The position numbers and the translations under genes were made by a program. The notes under the pieces are model-generated. The model was given only the letters and a program-made list of their open reading frames with translations. It made no database searches and was not told where the DNA came from. Shown piece after piece: positions 35,403 to 36,159 of a stretch of 36,159 nucleotides of DNA. The stretch is from Eubacterium sp. UBA5416 (GTDB lineage Bacteria > Bacillota > Clostridia > Lachnospirales > Lachnospiraceae). The stretch's first letter is position 1; every line of letters begins with the position of its first letter. The DNA lies in NCBI GenBank assembly GCA_002409525.1, contig DHNM01000007.1, forward strand, positions 1-36,159. The letters run 5' to 3'.

Positions 35403-35442
35403 AAAAAAGCCGCCGGGACAGAATTCTTTCTGTTCCGACAGC
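35403..35442 (-). terminator. Rho-independent terminator after the YkvI-like gene
   Basis: A 15-bp stem with two mismatches (GCCGCCGGGACAGAA against TTCTGTTCCGACAGC) and a 4-base loop. On the minus strand it is followed by TTTTTT. It lies 16 bases after the stop codon at 35459 and isolates this gene from the YfcC operon. Confidence 0.8.
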
Positions 35443-35458
35443 TCTTTGCTGATTTGTT

Positions 35459-36159
35459 TTATGACTCTGTTTTCATTGCTTTTGTTTTATGACTCTGTTT
35501 CACTACTTTTGTTTTTACAGCTTTTTCTTCCTGTTTATGCTTAATCACCTTGACCAAAAGCACTATGGTCATAATAATTCCTATAAAACCGGTAATCGGG
35601 AAAAGGAAATTGATGATCGTTGAGAACGGGAGTATGCCTCCGAGTAATACACCAAATACAAGCATTCCAACGATAAACAGCTGACTCTTCTTCGTCTTTT
35701 CCTGTCCCGCAAAGAACCAGTCGTTAATAACCCACATATATCCGGTTGCAGTAGTAAATACACCTACAAATATGATAACCGAATAGGTCCAGCTTCCCGC
35801 CGGCCACATATTGTCCAGCGCTGCCAGCGCCGGAAACGCATACATTTGATTTGTAGCAGGATTGATTAATGCATTAAAGTTTGTCAGCATCATAATCAAA
35901 ATAAAGGTTACACAGATATAGACACCGACTCCCGAGAGCACCCCGGATACCACGGCTTCCTTTGAATCTTTTGATCTATTACCCAGTGTATAATAAAATG
36001 GAAAACCAGATGTCAGACACATCGTGGCATAAAGAATACCCTCCATCAATGGGGAATTCAGCTGATCGAGTCCCGGGATCCAGCGAAACGGCGGCTGAGC
36101 AAAAAGATTTGCCTGCAGGATCTGCCCCTGTTCGATTGCGCTTTCAGCCATACCGGCAT
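35459..36159 (-). CDS. YkvI-like membrane protein (5' end outside window)
   Basis: The last 233 or so residues of a membrane protein; the frame stays open to the right edge, so the start is not visible. About five membrane segments are seen, with LMEGILYATMCLTSGFP, SVIIFVGVFTTATGYMW and FPITGFIGIIMTIVLL. This matches the YkvI family of APC-superfamily-like transporters, function unknown. The C-terminal tail after residue about 205 is Lys-rich and partly encoded by a tandem repeat. It has its own terminator. Assignment is by motif impression only. Confidence 0.7.
   Translation of the reverse strand, partial: AGMAESAIEQGQILQANLFAQPPFRWIPGLDQLNSPLMEGILYATMCLTSGFPFYYTLGNRSKDSKEAVVSGVLSGVGVYICVTFILIMMLTNFNALINPATNQMYAFPALAALDNMWPAGSWTYSVIIFVGVFTTATGYMWVINDWFFAGQEKTKKSQLFIVGMLVFGVLLGGILPFSTIINFLFPITGFIGIIMTIVLLVKVIKHKQEEKAVKTKVVKQSHKTKAMKTES
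35460..35515 (-). repeat. Two tandem copies of a ~28-base unit at the end of the YkvI-like gene
   Basis: Two near-identical units, both starting TATGACTCTGTTT on the plus strand at 35460 and 35488, differ in length by about one base. In the upstream (coding) copy the stop triplet is read in another frame as part of His-Lys; in the last copy it is the real stop. The protein tail was therefore lengthened by the duplication. Confidence 0.8.

Noticed and set aside
1..36159. CRISPR arrays, tRNA/rRNA genes, insertion sequences, attachment sites
   Set aside because: No regularly spaced repeats, tRNA-like cloverleaf, transposase/integrase motifs or flanking direct repeats were seen by eye; a Rfam/tRNAscan run would be needed to exclude short RNAs.

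Overview
The window looks like a stretch of a gut-type Clostridia genome, most likely Lachnospiraceae. The evidence is indirect: moderate-to-low GC, strong GGAGG ribosome sites, Gram-positive lipoprotein signal peptides, two CUT1 sugar importers without their own ATPase, YesM/YesN-type and membrane-bound AraC regulators, and AAA-ATPase/PD-(D/E)XK proteins of a kind common in that family. No rRNA, tRNA, CRISPR array, integrase or transposase was seen. Gene content is carbohydrate and amino-acid scavenging.

Region 1 (1-15649, all minus strand) is a glycan-utilisation locus. A GH88 unsaturated-uronyl hydrolase and a membrane-anchored AraC regulator form a first unit that ends in a strong hairpin terminator (12229-12275). 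A second unit starts from its own promoter (12103-12131), just upstream of a symmetric 28-bp palindrome. It encodes a solute-binding lipoprotein, two permeases, a GH78 alpha-L-rhamnosidase, a DUF2264 protein, a GH106-like protein and a GH43-like protein that runs off the window. Most spacings are tight or overlapping. The enzyme set suggests import of a rhamnose- and uronate-containing oligosaccharide followed by cytoplasmic dismantling. Only the GH43-like protein has a signal peptide.

Region 2 (15650-24241) holds a shrunken AAA/nuclease gene, a GntR/UTRA regulator with its promoter and a probable operator, and a second CUT1 importer. Histidine kinase, response regulator and two permeases are intact, but the binding-protein gene carries a one-base frameshift in an A run. 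This importer is therefore probably inactive unless the frameshift is a sequencing error.

Region 3 (24344-28205, minus) contains a small self-contained 73-codon gene with its own promoter, leader hairpin and terminator, an AAA/nuclease gene interrupted by an in-frame stop, and a tandem pair of polysaccharide-deacetylase-fold hydrolases.

Region 4 (28402-30776, plus) is a complete polar amino-acid ABC importer (lipoprotein, permease, ATPase), transcribed divergently from the deacetylase pair. It ends at a bidirectional terminator.

Region 5 (30790-36159, minus) is an operon of a YfcC-type transporter, an M20D amidohydrolase and a small GH2 glycosidase, preceded by a gene-free stretch with a nested palindrome. 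A partial YkvI-like membrane protein with its own terminator runs off the right edge.

I did not find a clear-cut new defence or mobile system. The best leads are the rhamnose/uronate locus and its control region, the YfcC-M20D-GH2 operon, the paired deacetylase-fold hydrolases next to an amino-acid importer, and the cluster of three damaged genes between 15.8 and 26.4 kb.
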